A stretch of 39,733 bases of DNA from Clostridiaceae bacterium (GTDB taxonomy: Bacteria; Bacillota; Clostridia; Lachnospirales; Lachnospiraceae), in contig QXXC01000040.1 of NCBI GenBank assembly GCA_009911305.1, positions 1 through 39,733 on the forward strand, given 5' to 3'. The notes beneath the pieces are model-generated. The model saw nothing but the letters and a program-made list of their open reading frames with translations, ran no database searches and was not told the origin of the DNA. This document shows positions 15,539-24,088 of the stretch, piece after piece (within the stretch, counting starts at the first letter, position 1; the number at the start of each line of letters is the position of its first letter). The translations under genes were made by a program, and so were the position numbers.

Positions 15539-16714
15539 CTACAAATAAACCCGAACCGCCCTCCATGCTTCCCCCAGATATCCGGAAAAAATCAGGAAGC
15601 CAAACATCGCCATATTGAGCGTCACAAACCAGGATAGCGCCTTATACCATTTCTTTTCCCTGTTTTCACGATAAAAACCCGATTTTTTCTGATAGATTTC
15701 TGTCGCCGCCATCAACAGCCCGTGGTACAAACCATACACGATATACTGGGGCTTTAGCCCATGCCAGAGACCCATCACCGCCATATTGAGCATCAGACCG
15801 GCCGCTGCGCCGTTCAAACGCTTTTTAAACCGCTTTTTCCGGGCCGAATCAAGCATAAACCGGGTAAATATAAAATCCCGGAACCACGAAGACAGCGTAA
15901 TATGCCAACGGCCCCAGAAATCCTTCATATCCACGCTCAGAAACGGCCGGTTAAAATTATCCGGCATGCGGATACCCAGCATATAACTCACGCCTGCCGC
16001 CATATAGCTGTACCCGGCAAAATCAAAAAAGAGATACAGCCCGTATACATACGCATATCCCGCCAGATAAACCGGCTTATAGCGCCCGGCAAACACATCG
16101 GTGAGAAGCTTATAACACATGGCAGAGCACACGATTTTATAAAACATCCCCAGAACCAGCTTATCGATCCCGGCCGCCGCCATGTTTCCATATTCACTCC
16201 TGTTATAAATTCTCCTGCTGTCCTCTGCAAAACGCCGGCTCCGGTCAATGGGACCCGAGCTTAAGCACGGGAAAAATAAAATAAATTCCAGAAACTCTAT
16301 CTCGTTGATCTCCTCTATTACCCCGTCATAGATTTCAATCACGACCTGGACAACCCGGAAAACCATGTAAGAAATCCCAAGAAAGGCAAACCAGTTTTTT
16401 CCATACAGGCCCGATATCTTGCATACAAGAAGCGGCGCAAGAGCGATACACACGGCGTGCCCGTACAGATACCGGTTCCGCCCGTACCGCATCCGCAAAA
16501 ACAGGTAAAACCGGACCAGATACACAGAGAGAACCGCATATATCAAAAGATACAAAAGTTCTCCTGGATTTCCCCGGTATACGGCCCAGATAAAAAACGC
16601 CGTCAGAAACCTCCGGTATCCGCGAAGCGGCTGTTCAAGGTATCCCAAAATCATGGCCGGGAGCAGCAGGAGAAACAAATAAACAAAAAAGGAATACCCG
16701 GAAAAAAAACTCAT
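15539..16714 (-). CDS. dltB: DltB, MBOAT-family D-alanyl transferase
   Basis: This 391-aa protein has many membrane helices. MBOAT features are present: FLGISYMVFRVVQ, the funnel sequence NFNRPFLSVDMKDFWGRWHI, and the catalytic histidine in MGLWHGL near residue 325. In dlt systems it takes D-alanine from DltC inside the cell and passes it across the membrane. Its start overlaps the dltA stop by four bases. The neighbours dltA, dltC, dltD and dltX make the Dlt assignment much firmer than an alginate-type O-acetyltransferase. Confidence 0.92.
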   Translation of the reverse strand: MSFFSGYSFFVYLFLLLLPAMILGYLEQPLRGYRRFLTAFFIWAVYRGNPGELLYLLIYAVLSVYLVRFYLFLRMRYGRNRYLYGHAVCIALAPLLVCKISGLYGKNWFAFLGISYMVFRVVQVVIEIYDGVIEEINEIEFLEFILFFPCLSSGPIDRSRRFAEDSRRIYNRSEYGNMAAAGIDKLVLGMFYKIVCSAMCYKLLTDVFAGRYKPVYLAGYAYVYGLYLFFDFAGYSYMAAGVSYMLGIRMPDNFNRPFLSVDMKDFWGRWHITLSSWFRDFIFTRFMLDSARKKRFKKRLNGAAAGLMLNMAVMGLWHGLKPQYIVYGLYHGLLMAATEIYQKKSGFYRENREKKWYKALSWFVTLNMAMFGFLIFSGYLGEAWRAVRVYL

Positions 16715-18279
16715 AACATGTTTCCTCCCAGGGCTCTGCGATCCACCTTTCCGTTGCCGGTCAGCGGAAGGGACTCTAAAAAGATAAATTTTTTCGGAAT
16801 CATATAATCCGGCAGGAAACGCTTCAGCGCCTCCCGAAGTCTCTGTGATTCAGCAAACGCGTCTTCCGGTGTCTCCTCCACTGCCACAAAGGCCGAAAGG
16901 CTCCTGACCTGCCCGCCGCGGCAGACCGGAAGCACCGCAGCGCGGCGGATCCCCGGAAGCTTCATGATATTCTGTTCAATATCTTCCAGTTCAATCCGGT
17001 ACCCGTGCAGCTTAATCTGCAGATCCATCCTCCCGCAGTAGAATAACTGCTCCCCTTTTCGGTATCCCCGATCTCCGGTGCGGTAAAACCGGCACGTATT
17101 TCCCTCTATTTCCATGGTTCCGAAGGAAGCTCCCGTCCGAGCCGGATCCTGCCAGTACCCGGCGCTGACCGTGTCCCCCGCAATCACGATCTCGCCGCTC
17201 TCCCCCTCCGGCAGAACGTTCCCCTTTTCATCCATAATAAAAATCCACGTTCCCTTCCTGGCCTTTCCCACCGGAAGCGGGTTTTCCTCCTTTGCAAGCT
17301 CCCGCGTGACGGTCACGCCTGTAACCGCCACCGTTGACTCTGTCGGCCCGTATGTATTCACAACATCTGCCCTGGGAAATGCCTCCAGAAGCCGCTGCGC
17401 CGTCCGGTTCGCCAGCGTTTCCCCGCAGAACAGAAACGCCCTCAAATCCGGCAGGAGCGCTTCTCCAAAGGATGGATCCGATAAGCAAAGCTCCGCAAAC
17501 GACGGGGTTGACACCCAGACCGCTGCCTGCGACCGTTTCAGAGAGGCGGCAAGCTCTCTCATATTTCCCTGAATTTCCCGATCCAGGGCCCAGATCGTGC
17601 CGCCCGAATATAACGACAGGTACAGATCCATCACCGAAAGATCAAATGAAAACGGAGCCTGATTCAGGAACACGCGGCCTTCCTCCGTCTCCGGAAGGTT
17701 CCCCAGCGTAAGCCCCCACTCAATAAAATGATCCAGGCAGTCCCGCGTGATCTGTACACCCTTCGGCACACCGGTACTGCCTGAGGTAAATATAATATAA
17801 AACACATCCCGCGCCGCCACGGCCCGTTCACGCGCCGCCTCGCCCGCCGCTGTTTCAATGATTTTGCGGATGTCCTCTGCAAAAAGAATCTGCTGATAAG
17901 ATAAAGACAGCTCCTCCGTCGCCAGAATCACTTCCGGCTGCACCTCCCGGATCACTGCGTCCACGCGCTTTGGAGGAACCGACACATCGATTGGGCAATA
18001 CGCGCGCCCCGATTTCACACAGGCCAGAAAGCAGACCAGCATAAGCGGATCCTTATGGCCATACACCACAACCGGAGTGTTCGTTCCCAGAGATTTGTCA
18101 AGATAATATGCCAGCCTGCCTGACTGTTCGTTCAGATCTCCCCAGCTTACGCTGCGGGCCTTAAGGCAGGGGGGCTCTCCGTCCCCTTTATACCCCCCCC
18201 CGGCCGGTTTTTCATAGTAATAGGCCGTGCGGCGGGGATGGTTTTGTGCATTTTCAGCTATTTTATCCAGTATTGTCAT
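16711..18279 (-). CDS. dltA: DltA, D-alanine-DltC ligase (AMP-forming)
   Basis: A 522-aa adenylate-forming enzyme that activates D-alanine with ATP and loads it on DltC. Core motifs are in order: FTSGSTGVPKGVQI (phosphate loop), FDLSVMDLYLSLYSGGT, NTYGPTESTVAVTG, YRTGDRG, and the C-terminal catalytic lysine in GNGKVDRRAL. Length matches DltA. An insertion near residues 28-40 (AGGGYKGDGEPPC) is not usual. AGGAG lies before the ATG. It follows a small membrane protein gene by 31 bases and overlaps dltB by four. Confidence 0.92.
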   Translation of the reverse strand: MTILDKIAENAQNHPRRTAYYYEKPAGGGYKGDGEPPCLKARSVSWGDLNEQSGRLAYYLDKSLGTNTPVVVYGHKDPLMLVCFLACVKSGRAYCPIDVSVPPKRVDAVIREVQPEVILATEELSLSYQQILFAEDIRKIIETAAGEAARERAVAARDVFYIIFTSGSTGVPKGVQITRDCLDHFIEWGLTLGNLPETEEGRVFLNQAPFSFDLSVMDLYLSLYSGGTIWALDREIQGNMRELAASLKRSQAAVWVSTPSFAELCLSDPSFGEALLPDLRAFLFCGETLANRTAQRLLEAFPRADVVNTYGPTESTVAVTGVTVTRELAKEENPLPVGKARKGTWIFIMDEKGNVLPEGESGEIVIAGDTVSAGYWQDPARTGASFGTMEIEGNTCRFYRTGDRGYRKGEQLFYCGRMDLQIKLHGYRIELEDIEQNIMKLPGIRRAAVLPVCRGGQVRSLSAFVAVEETPEDAFAESQRLREALKRFLPDYMIPKKFIFLESLPLTGNGKVDRRALGGNML

Positions 18280-18310
18280 TAGTTTTGTTCTCCTCTATTA
18301 ACTTCTGTAT

Positions 18311-18517
18311 TCATTCAGGCCATTTGAATTCCCGCGTTTTGCAGGCGGCTGTCTTGAAATAATCTCCCTCTGAGACAAAGGGCGGCATCGAACCTTCCAC
18401 ATGCTCATATATGGCTTTTGTGGGAAGAAGCTGTGCCGCGAGCAGCAGAAAAAAAACTGTTCCGACGCTGGCAGACAACATAGCAAGCATGGAGCGCATT
18501 TCCCTTAACCGGAACAT
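18311..18517 (-). CDS. Small single-pass membrane protein of unknown function
   Basis: A 68-aa protein with a short basic start, one membrane helix at about residues 10-30 (VGTVFFLLLAAQLLP) and an outward-facing tail of about 35 residues with two cysteines or fewer and several aromatic residues. AGGGGGG lies just before the ATG, and it fits neatly between neuC and dltA on the same strand. By position it resembles DltX, which in Bacilli precedes dltA, but it lacks the FIYNxF ending, which is found instead at 13886-14047. A link to D-alanylation or sialylation is possible but unproven. Confidence 0.6.
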   Translation of the reverse strand: MFRLREMRSMLAMLSASVGTVFFLLLAAQLLPTKAIYEHVEGSMPPFVSEGDYFKTAACKTREFKWPE

Positions 18518-18565
18518 TCTTTATCCCCCCTTTTATGTAATCGCCTTCTTCCCGCTTCTCTGCGT

Positions 18566-19702
18566 TTACAGGATCGAGCTGAGATCCACAAACCGCTTCT
18601 GCAGTGCAAAATCCCATATATCCGCTCCCCGCAAAAGCTCCATAAAACGTTCGGTGCTCCTGCCGTCCCCAAACTGCTTCGCCTCAAAGCGGTACTCCTG
18701 CACATGGCCGATCGCCTCTAAAATTTCCTCCCGCCTTTCCTCCACATGCTGTAAGTTCCGGGATTCTTCCAGATTATACCGCCCCTTTTGCCTGCTTCCG
18801 ATGTCAATGGCCGGGATTCCGTATACGCTGCTCTCCCGCACTCCCGCGCTCGAATTCCCGATCATAAAATCCGCATGCTTTAAAAGCGTCAGGAAATATT
18901 CAAACCGCAGCGAAGGAAACAGGCAGAACCTTCTGTTTCCTTCTATCCGCTTATACTCATTCAGCAAAATCTCCGAGCCTTTGTCATTATTCGGGTAAAC
19001 CGCAATATAATCCCGACCGGATTCCAGGAGCGCGTCCACCACAGCCCGGATTTTTTTCCCCAGATTCGGGTAGTCGGTTGTAACCGGATGGTACATAAAA
19101 ATCCCGTAATGCCCATAGGGAATATCATACCTGGCCTTCGCTTTATCAATGGAAGGAAGCGAGCCTGACAGCATGATATCAATATCCGGCGAACCGATCA
19201 CATGGATCCGCCGCGCTTCCTCCCCGAGCTGCACAAGCCGCTTCCCCGCTTCCTCATTGCATACCAGGTGCAGGTGGGCAAACTTGGAGATCGCGTGGCG
19301 AATCGATTCGTCAATCGTGCCCGACACCTCCCCGCCCTCGATATGCGCCACCTTTATATTGTTCAAAGCCCCTACCACAGCCCCGGCCAGGGCGTCGATC
19401 CGATCTCCGTGGACCACCATCAGATCCGGGCGGATCCGTTCCGCGAATCCGGTCAGATGGCAGATCACATCACCGAGGTTATAGCTCATGCTGTCCGTGT
19501 GGATCTGGGCAAAATCCGCATAGATATTCCGATAGCCGTCCTTTTCAATTTCCCGGTATGTGCACCCGAACATCTCCATCAGGTGCATCCCGGACACGTA
19601 AATATACGCCTCAAACTCCTCCGCCTGTTCCACCTCCCGGATCAGCGGCTTCAGCTTCCCATAGTCCGCCCGGGTTCCTGTAATAAATAAAATCTTTTTC
19701 AT
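18566..19702 (-). CDS. neuC: UDP-GlcNAc 2-epimerase, hydrolysing (NeuC)
   Basis: This 378-aa cytoplasmic enzyme should turn UDP-GlcNAc into ManNAc and UDP, the first committed step to sialic acid. It begins ILFITGTRADYGKLKPLI, the typical NeuC nucleotide-binding start, and contains VHGDRIDALAGA, HIEGGEVSGTIDESIRHAISK and IGNSSAGVRE, all strongly conserved in the family. Length is standard. It overlaps neuB by four bases. A LegG-type role in legionaminic acid synthesis would need a dehydratase and aminotransferase set that is not seen as a unit here, so N-acetylneuraminic acid is more likely. Confidence 0.92.
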   Translation of the reverse strand: MKKILFITGTRADYGKLKPLIREVEQAEEFEAYIYVSGMHLMEMFGCTYREIEKDGYRNIYADFAQIHTDSMSYNLGDVICHLTGFAERIRPDLMVVHGDRIDALAGAVVGALNNIKVAHIEGGEVSGTIDESIRHAISKFAHLHLVCNEEAGKRLVQLGEEARRIHVIGSPDIDIMLSGSLPSIDKAKARYDIPYGHYGIFMYHPVTTDYPNLGKKIRAVVDALLESGRDYIAVYPNNDKGSEILLNEYKRIEGNRRFCLFPSLRFEYFLTLLKHADFMIGNSSAGVRESSVYGIPAIDIGSRQKGRYNLEESRNLQHVEERREEILEAIGHVQEYRFEAKQFGDGRSTERFMELLRGADIWDFALQKRFVDLSSIL

Positions 19703-20745
19703 CTGCGTATCATGCTTCTTTCCAAATGTACATCCTCTTCGATGTCGCAGGCCGCCGTCTTTCCCAGCACGGCCTCATACTCCTCCGCCCGGATTTCCCC
19801 GATCCCCGGGCGCTTTGCCCAGAGATTTTCCGGCGTAAAACGTTCTCCTGCGCGGATCGGTACGGTCGTCACCAGCGTCGCAAAGGCAAAGTCTATCGTT
19901 ACCTGCTCTTCTCTGGCCGCCTCCTTTTTCCCTCCCAGCATCGAGGGGAGCTCCTCTGCCGCCTGCAAAAGCGCCCTGAGCGCCGCTTCGTCCATGGAAC
20001 ATACGATATCCGGCCCCAGGCGGCCCATGTGGTCTGTGAAATGGCGTTCTACCAGCCCGGCTCCCAGCGCCATGGCCGCGATGCAGGCCGTGTTATTCCT
20101 CGTGTGATCGGAAAGCCCGATTGGGATCCCCGGAAACTCCCGCATTAACTCCTGCATCCCGCCCAGCCGCACCAGACCGGGCGGGGTCGGATACAGGTTC
20201 GTTGTGTGCAGCAGCGCATAGGGAACCCCCTTTGCCTCCAGTATATCCACGGTTCTGGCAATACTCCGGAGATCGTTCATCCCTGTTGACACCAGCATCG
20301 GCTTCCCAAACTCCGCGATATGCCGGATCAGGGGATAATGGTTCATTTCCCCGGATCCGATCTTATATGCCTTTACGCCAAACCGTTCCAGCCGGTCCGC
20401 AGCGGCACGCGAAAAGGGAGTGCTGATAAATTCCATCCCCAGCGCCTCCACATACTGCATGAGCTCCCGCTCCTCTTCCTCCGACAGGGCGGACCGCTCC
20501 ATCACCTCATAGATCGAGCAGTCTGCATTCCCGGGCATCACGTCCCTGGCCTCCCGGCTCATCTCATCCTTCACAATGTGCGTCTGGTGCTTAACCAGCC
20601 GCGCGCCTGCCCGGCAGGCCGCATCCGCCATCTCCTTTGCCGCTGTAAGGCTGCCTCCGTGGTTGATCCCGATCTCCGGAATCACCATCGGCCGGTTTCC
20701 TTCCCCAATCGCAATGCGGCCGATCTGAAGCATCTTCATCCCCAT
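19699..20745 (-). CDS. neuB: N-acetylneuraminate synthase (NeuB)
   Basis: A 348-aa enzyme that condenses ManNAc with phosphoenolpyruvate to give sialic acid. The barrel domain has PEIGINHGG at the start, VKHQTH, STPFSRAAADRLERF and KIGSGEMNHYPL. The C-terminal SAF (antifreeze-like) domain begins near residue 280 with TTVPIRAGERFTPENLWAKRPG. The ATG at 20745 was chosen because AGGAGGG lies nine bases upstream; a longer frame to 20814 overlaps neuA deeply. With this start it overlaps the neuA end by ten bases, consistent with translational coupling. Confidence 0.94.
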   Translation of the reverse strand: MGMKMLQIGRIAIGEGNRPMVIPEIGINHGGSLTAAKEMADAACRAGARLVKHQTHIVKDEMSREARDVMPGNADCSIYEVMERSALSEEEERELMQYVEALGMEFISTPFSRAAADRLERFGVKAYKIGSGEMNHYPLIRHIAEFGKPMLVSTGMNDLRSIARTVDILEAKGVPYALLHTTNLYPTPPGLVRLGGMQELMREFPGIPIGLSDHTRNNTACIAAMALGAGLVERHFTDHMGRLGPDIVCSMDEAALRALLQAAEELPSMLGGKKEAAREEQVTIDFAFATLVTTVPIRAGERFTPENLWAKRPGIGEIRAEEYEAVLGKTAACDIEEDVHLERSMIRR

Positions 20746-21464
20746 CCGTTCTTTCCCTCCTGTTCTCTTCCGGCCGTTCCCATTACCCATTCGGCAAACT
20801 GAAAGTCCTCCCATGTGTCAATATCAATCGCATATTTCGCATCCATCACATACGGATGCCGGTTATCATTCAGGCTGACGGAACCGTCAAACCCATCCTC
20901 CAGCCGGTTGATATAGATAGAGCCGTTAATATGATAAACCGACGGAAAATCCTGCCTGCGTACGGTACTTGAGCCGGTCAGGAAATTTTGCAGAAGGCCG
21001 TCATCGGATATACGGCGCATGAGAATCGGATGAACCGGAGATTCTGAAACGCTTGCCAGCGAAGCCCACTGGTTATCTGCGATCGCCTCTATGCTTTCTG
21101 TCAGGTGAAACGCCTCCCGGTAAGGCTGGGTGGGCTGTAACAGCATGAGATAATCATAGGTATACCCCATCTCCCTCAGCCGTTCCACGGTATAAACCAG
21201 GCTGTCAATCGTCCGGGAGGTATCCTGAGCCAGGTCGTCCGGGCGCAGAAAAGGAATCCATGCGCCATACGCTTCTGCAATCTCTGCAATCCGCGGCGAA
21301 TCGGTTGATACCACAATCTCATCGATGTAGGCGCAATTCCCGGCCGCTAAAATGGAATGTGCGACGAGCGGAATCCCGCATAACGGCAGAATATTTTTGT
21401 CCGGAAGCCCTTTGCTCCCTCCCCGGGCAGGAATAACTGCCAGAATCTTTTTGCCTGCATACAT
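20736..21464 (-). CDS. neuA: CMP-N-acetylneuraminic acid synthetase (NeuA)
   Basis: A 242-aa cytidylyltransferase that activates sialic acid with CTP. The nucleotide-binding start is ILAVIPARGGSKGLPDKN, and further family stretches are VVSTDSPRIAEIA, LLQPTQPYR and a C-terminal DIDTWEDFQFAE. Length equals the single-domain form with no O-acetylesterase fusion. AAGGAGG lies 11 bases before the ATG at 21464. The product, CMP-sialic acid, would be used by the GT52-like transferase two genes upstream in the same unit. Confidence 0.94.
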   Translation of the reverse strand: MYAGKKILAVIPARGGSKGLPDKNILPLCGIPLVAHSILAAGNCAYIDEIVVSTDSPRIAEIAEAYGAWIPFLRPDDLAQDTSRTIDSLVYTVERLREMGYTYDYLMLLQPTQPYREAFHLTESIEAIADNQWASLASVSESPVHPILMRRISDDGLLQNFLTGSSTVRRQDFPSVYHINGSIYINRLEDGFDGSVSLNDNRHPYVMDAKYAIDIDTWEDFQFAEWVMGTAGREQEGKNGWG

Positions 21465-21555
21465 ACTTGCTATGCCCTCCTTTCTCTCCCCCACTGTCTG
21501 ACATTATGATAATCGCCAGAGGCGCTCTCATAATCCTTTACGTTCCCGACATGGT

Positions 21556-22941
21556 TCATATCCCTGTTTTGATCCCTCTCTTCCTGTAAATATATATAAA
21601 TACAAACAGAATCACCAAAACCAGCAGCCCATAGCGGACAGCCCGTTCCCCATAACATACATTCATGGCCAGCGCCGCGCATCCGATCGCTGCAATATAT
21701 CTGATCAGCCAGCGGTAATCATAAATCTCCCCATACCCGATTCTCCTCACCAGCCACATATGGATGAGCAATAAAAAGCCATATCCCGCCAGCGTCGTAT
21801 AGGCAGCGGAGATATAGCCAAACCGGGGAATGCAAATCCAGTTTAAAGCGACATTCAGGCTGGCGGCAGCAGCACTCCCCATTGCCATTCCCGCCGTTTT
21901 TTTGCAGCACTGTTCGACATTCACAAACATCGTATACACAAACTGGCATACACAGCCCAGCGCAACCGGCGGCATCACATATACCGCCTGAAAATACGGT
22001 TTCCCTCCCAGAATATAAAGAATCTCCGGCGAGATGATAACCACCAGGACAGCCGCAAGCCCAAAAAAGAACACACAGACTTTTGAAACAGCCCTCACCT
22101 CCTGGAGCCGGCCGCTGTCGAGCTTTTCTGCCAGCCATGGGGCAAACGCATTGTTGATGGAAGAGGCCAGGATGGATATCATTGTCCCGCACGTATAGGC
22201 AAGACTGTACAGGGCCGTCTCTGATTCTCCTATATATTGATTGATCATAATCCTGTCAATGGAGCTTAAGATATTCAGAGAGAGCAGATGCGGAATATAG
22301 GGCAGACAAATCCGCAGGGCATACCGCCAGTATGCAGTATTCACCCGTTTTGCCTGATAACCGAGCCAGGCTGCGGTCATGGCGCCTGCTGCAAAAACCG
22401 GAATAAGAGATCCGGCTACTCTCGCGGCATAACCATTCTCCCAGCACAGCGCCAACGCGACAGACAAAAGGGAGGTTACAACCGTCACGGCCAGACTGAC
22501 CGCCGCCGAATACTGATATCTGAACAAAAATTTCTCCCTGGTCAGAAACAGCGTGACGGGCATATACAGAAGGATATAGGCAAACATGCTGTACATGTAA
22601 ATCCTGTCCATGCCAAACAAAGCCCCAAAGCAGTCCGGAAACAGGCTTATCACAGCGATCCAGCAGGCGCCCGAAAGCCCGCCAAGGGCCATCATGGAGC
22701 CAATATACTCGTCAAACGTCTCGCTGAAATCGGTTTTTGCCGTAATCAGGGAGGCTTCCAGATTCAGAGAGGCCAGGATGGTCAGAATCCCTAACCAGGA
22801 GGTATAATTGCTGTAACGGCCAAATTCGTTTTGCGACAGCAGTCTTGCAAAGATCGGCGTTGTAAAAAAGCCGATGCCTCTCATCAAAAAATTGCCTGCC
22901 GTATACCAGATCCCGGCTTTTAATGCGATTCGATTATTCAT
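21556..22941 (-). CDS. wzx: Wzx-type polysaccharide flippase
   Basis: This 461-aa protein with about 12-14 predicted membrane helices belongs to the MOP exporter superfamily. It starts with AGIWYTAGNFLMRGIGFFTTPIFARLL, the usual Wzx N-terminus (helix with a G-rich turn then PIFARLLS). The middle has LPYIPHLLSLNILSSIDRIMIN, and the C-terminus is a long helix pair rich in tyrosine. It would move lipid-linked repeat units across the membrane. It overlaps the sialyltransferase gene by eight bases and AGGTGG precedes its ATG. A Wzx next to a Wzy-like gene indicates Wzx/Wzy-dependent assembly. Confidence 0.9.
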   Translation of the reverse strand: MNNRIALKAGIWYTAGNFLMRGIGFFTTPIFARLLSQNEFGRYSNYTSWLGILTILASLNLEASLITAKTDFSETFDEYIGSMMALGGLSGACWIAVISLFPDCFGALFGMDRIYMYSMFAYILLYMPVTLFLTREKFLFRYQYSAAVSLAVTVVTSLLSVALALCWENGYAARVAGSLIPVFAAGAMTAAWLGYQAKRVNTAYWRYALRICLPYIPHLLSLNILSSIDRIMINQYIGESETALYSLAYTCGTMISILASSINNAFAPWLAEKLDSGRLQEVRAVSKVCVFFFGLAAVLVVIISPEILYILGGKPYFQAVYVMPPVALGCVCQFVYTMFVNVEQCCKKTAGMAMGSAAAASLNVALNWICIPRFGYISAAYTTLAGYGFLLLIHMWLVRRIGYGEIYDYRWLIRYIAAIGCAALAMNVCYGERAVRYGLLVLVILFVFIYIYRKRGIKTGI

Positions 22942-24088
22942 GCCACCTGTCTTTCTGTCTCTTCCTCCTGTTTTCTGTCCGCCCCAAATCCACTACAGCC
23001 TTTAATTCATGGCCCGAACACGGAATGAGAGCCCGCTGATCACGTGCGATATGAGCCGATAAAGATTCATCAAGTGTCAGGTCAAACAGCTTATAGGTAT
23101 AGACCGCATACTCTGCCGCTCCAATCTCCAGCAAATTGACAGGTGCAGAGGAATACAGGGTAACAGCCATAAACACATCCAGCATATGGGCCGCAAATTC
23201 AACCGGCATCCACGAGAATTCCCCTAATTCCAGTTGCTCTGCCCCTGTCTGTCTCGCAATATCGTCATATTTATGCGTTTCCTCCCTGGGATGGCGTTTG
23301 ATTGCAAACCTGTATTCACTCCCCATATTGTTGCAGAGATACAGGAGCAGCGCTTTTTCATCCTCTGTGCTCACGCCAGTTTCCTGGTTCGGCTGGCCCA
23401 GCCATAAAACCGTCCTTTTGTGATCTGTTTCCCTCAATATATGCCTTACCTTATTCTCAAGCGTTCCCAGCCTTCCAAACCACGCTGGATCCGCAAAAAT
23501 ATTGCTCTGCCGGATCACCTCTCTTGCGCACAGCTTTTCTCCTGGCATCCATTCCGGGTGCTTTACAAGCAGGATATCAATGACAGGACTGCTTCCTATT
23601 CCCTGTGGGAGATGGACACCCAGCAGTTTATTCACGAGCCGTGCAGTAATGGTATATTCTCTTCTGATCGCGCCGGCATAGGTCCCCAGCCCTTCCTCAA
23701 CCAGGATCGAACGCGCCTTCAGGCCCTTTTCCTGAATATAGGCTAAAAAACGACTGTTGATCAGCTCCTGATCGTTGAATGAAAAAACAATCAGCTCAGA
23801 CGCGTTCTCAGTATAGGCTGCAAGTCTGGAAAATCGAAATAACCGCCCTGCATCGATCAGCTTATGTACCTGTCTCCTGATCCCCCTCTCCCTCTGAAAT
23901 CCGCGGATCTCCAGATATCCTGAAAATAAATGCACAAAATATCTCAGATCAATCTCGCTGTCTGAGGTATTCTGCCACACTAACACCCGTTCATCCTCTT
24001 TCGTCCAGCAGTCCTGCGATGCGTAATAACAGGCGTGAAACAGATGAAACGGGGTAAAGCAAATGAACAGAGCTCTCCTTTTCGTCAT
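22934..24088 (-). CDS. GT52-like sialyltransferase
   Basis: A 384-aa soluble protein that I assign to bacterial GT-B sialyltransferases by motif. The N-terminal LFICFTPFHLFHA is typical of GT52. The general-base motif EEG is at 131-133, the CMP-binding HP motif at 266-267 (KRHPREE) and the SS motif at 313-314 (YSSAPVNL), all in the right order and spacing. It would add sialic acid from CMP-sialic acid to the glycan. It is encoded between wzy and wzx, within one operon with neuABC. Whether it adds a single sialic acid or makes a polymer cannot be told. It overlaps wzy by four bases. Confidence 0.78.
   Translation of the reverse strand: MTKRRALFICFTPFHLFHACYYASQDCWTKEDERVLVWQNTSDSEIDLRYFVHLFSGYLEIRGFQRERGIRRQVHKLIDAGRLFRFSRLAAYTENASELIVFSFNDQELINSRFLAYIQEKGLKARSILVEEGLGTYAGAIRREYTITARLVNKLLGVHLPQGIGSSPVIDILLVKHPEWMPGEKLCAREVIRQSNIFADPAWFGRLGTLENKVRHILRETDHKRTVLWLGQPNQETGVSTEDEKALLLYLCNNMGSEYRFAIKRHPREETHKYDDIARQTGAEQLELGEFSWMPVEFAAHMLDVFMAVTLYSSAPVNLLEIGAAEYAVYTYKLFDLTLDESLSAHIARDQRALIPCSGHELKAVVDLGRTENRRKRQKDRWHE

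Noticed and set aside
18311..18517. First taken as DltX because it precedes dltA
   Set aside because: It lacks the FIYNxF tail, and a frame with exactly that tail was found after dltD at 13886-14047.
18566..21464. Legionaminic or pseudaminic acid synthesis as an alternative to sialic acid
   Set aside because: The extra dehydratase, aminotransferase and acetyltransferase set is not present as a unit; the aminotransferase at 30996-32213 stands alone, so Neu5Ac is the simpler reading, though not proven.
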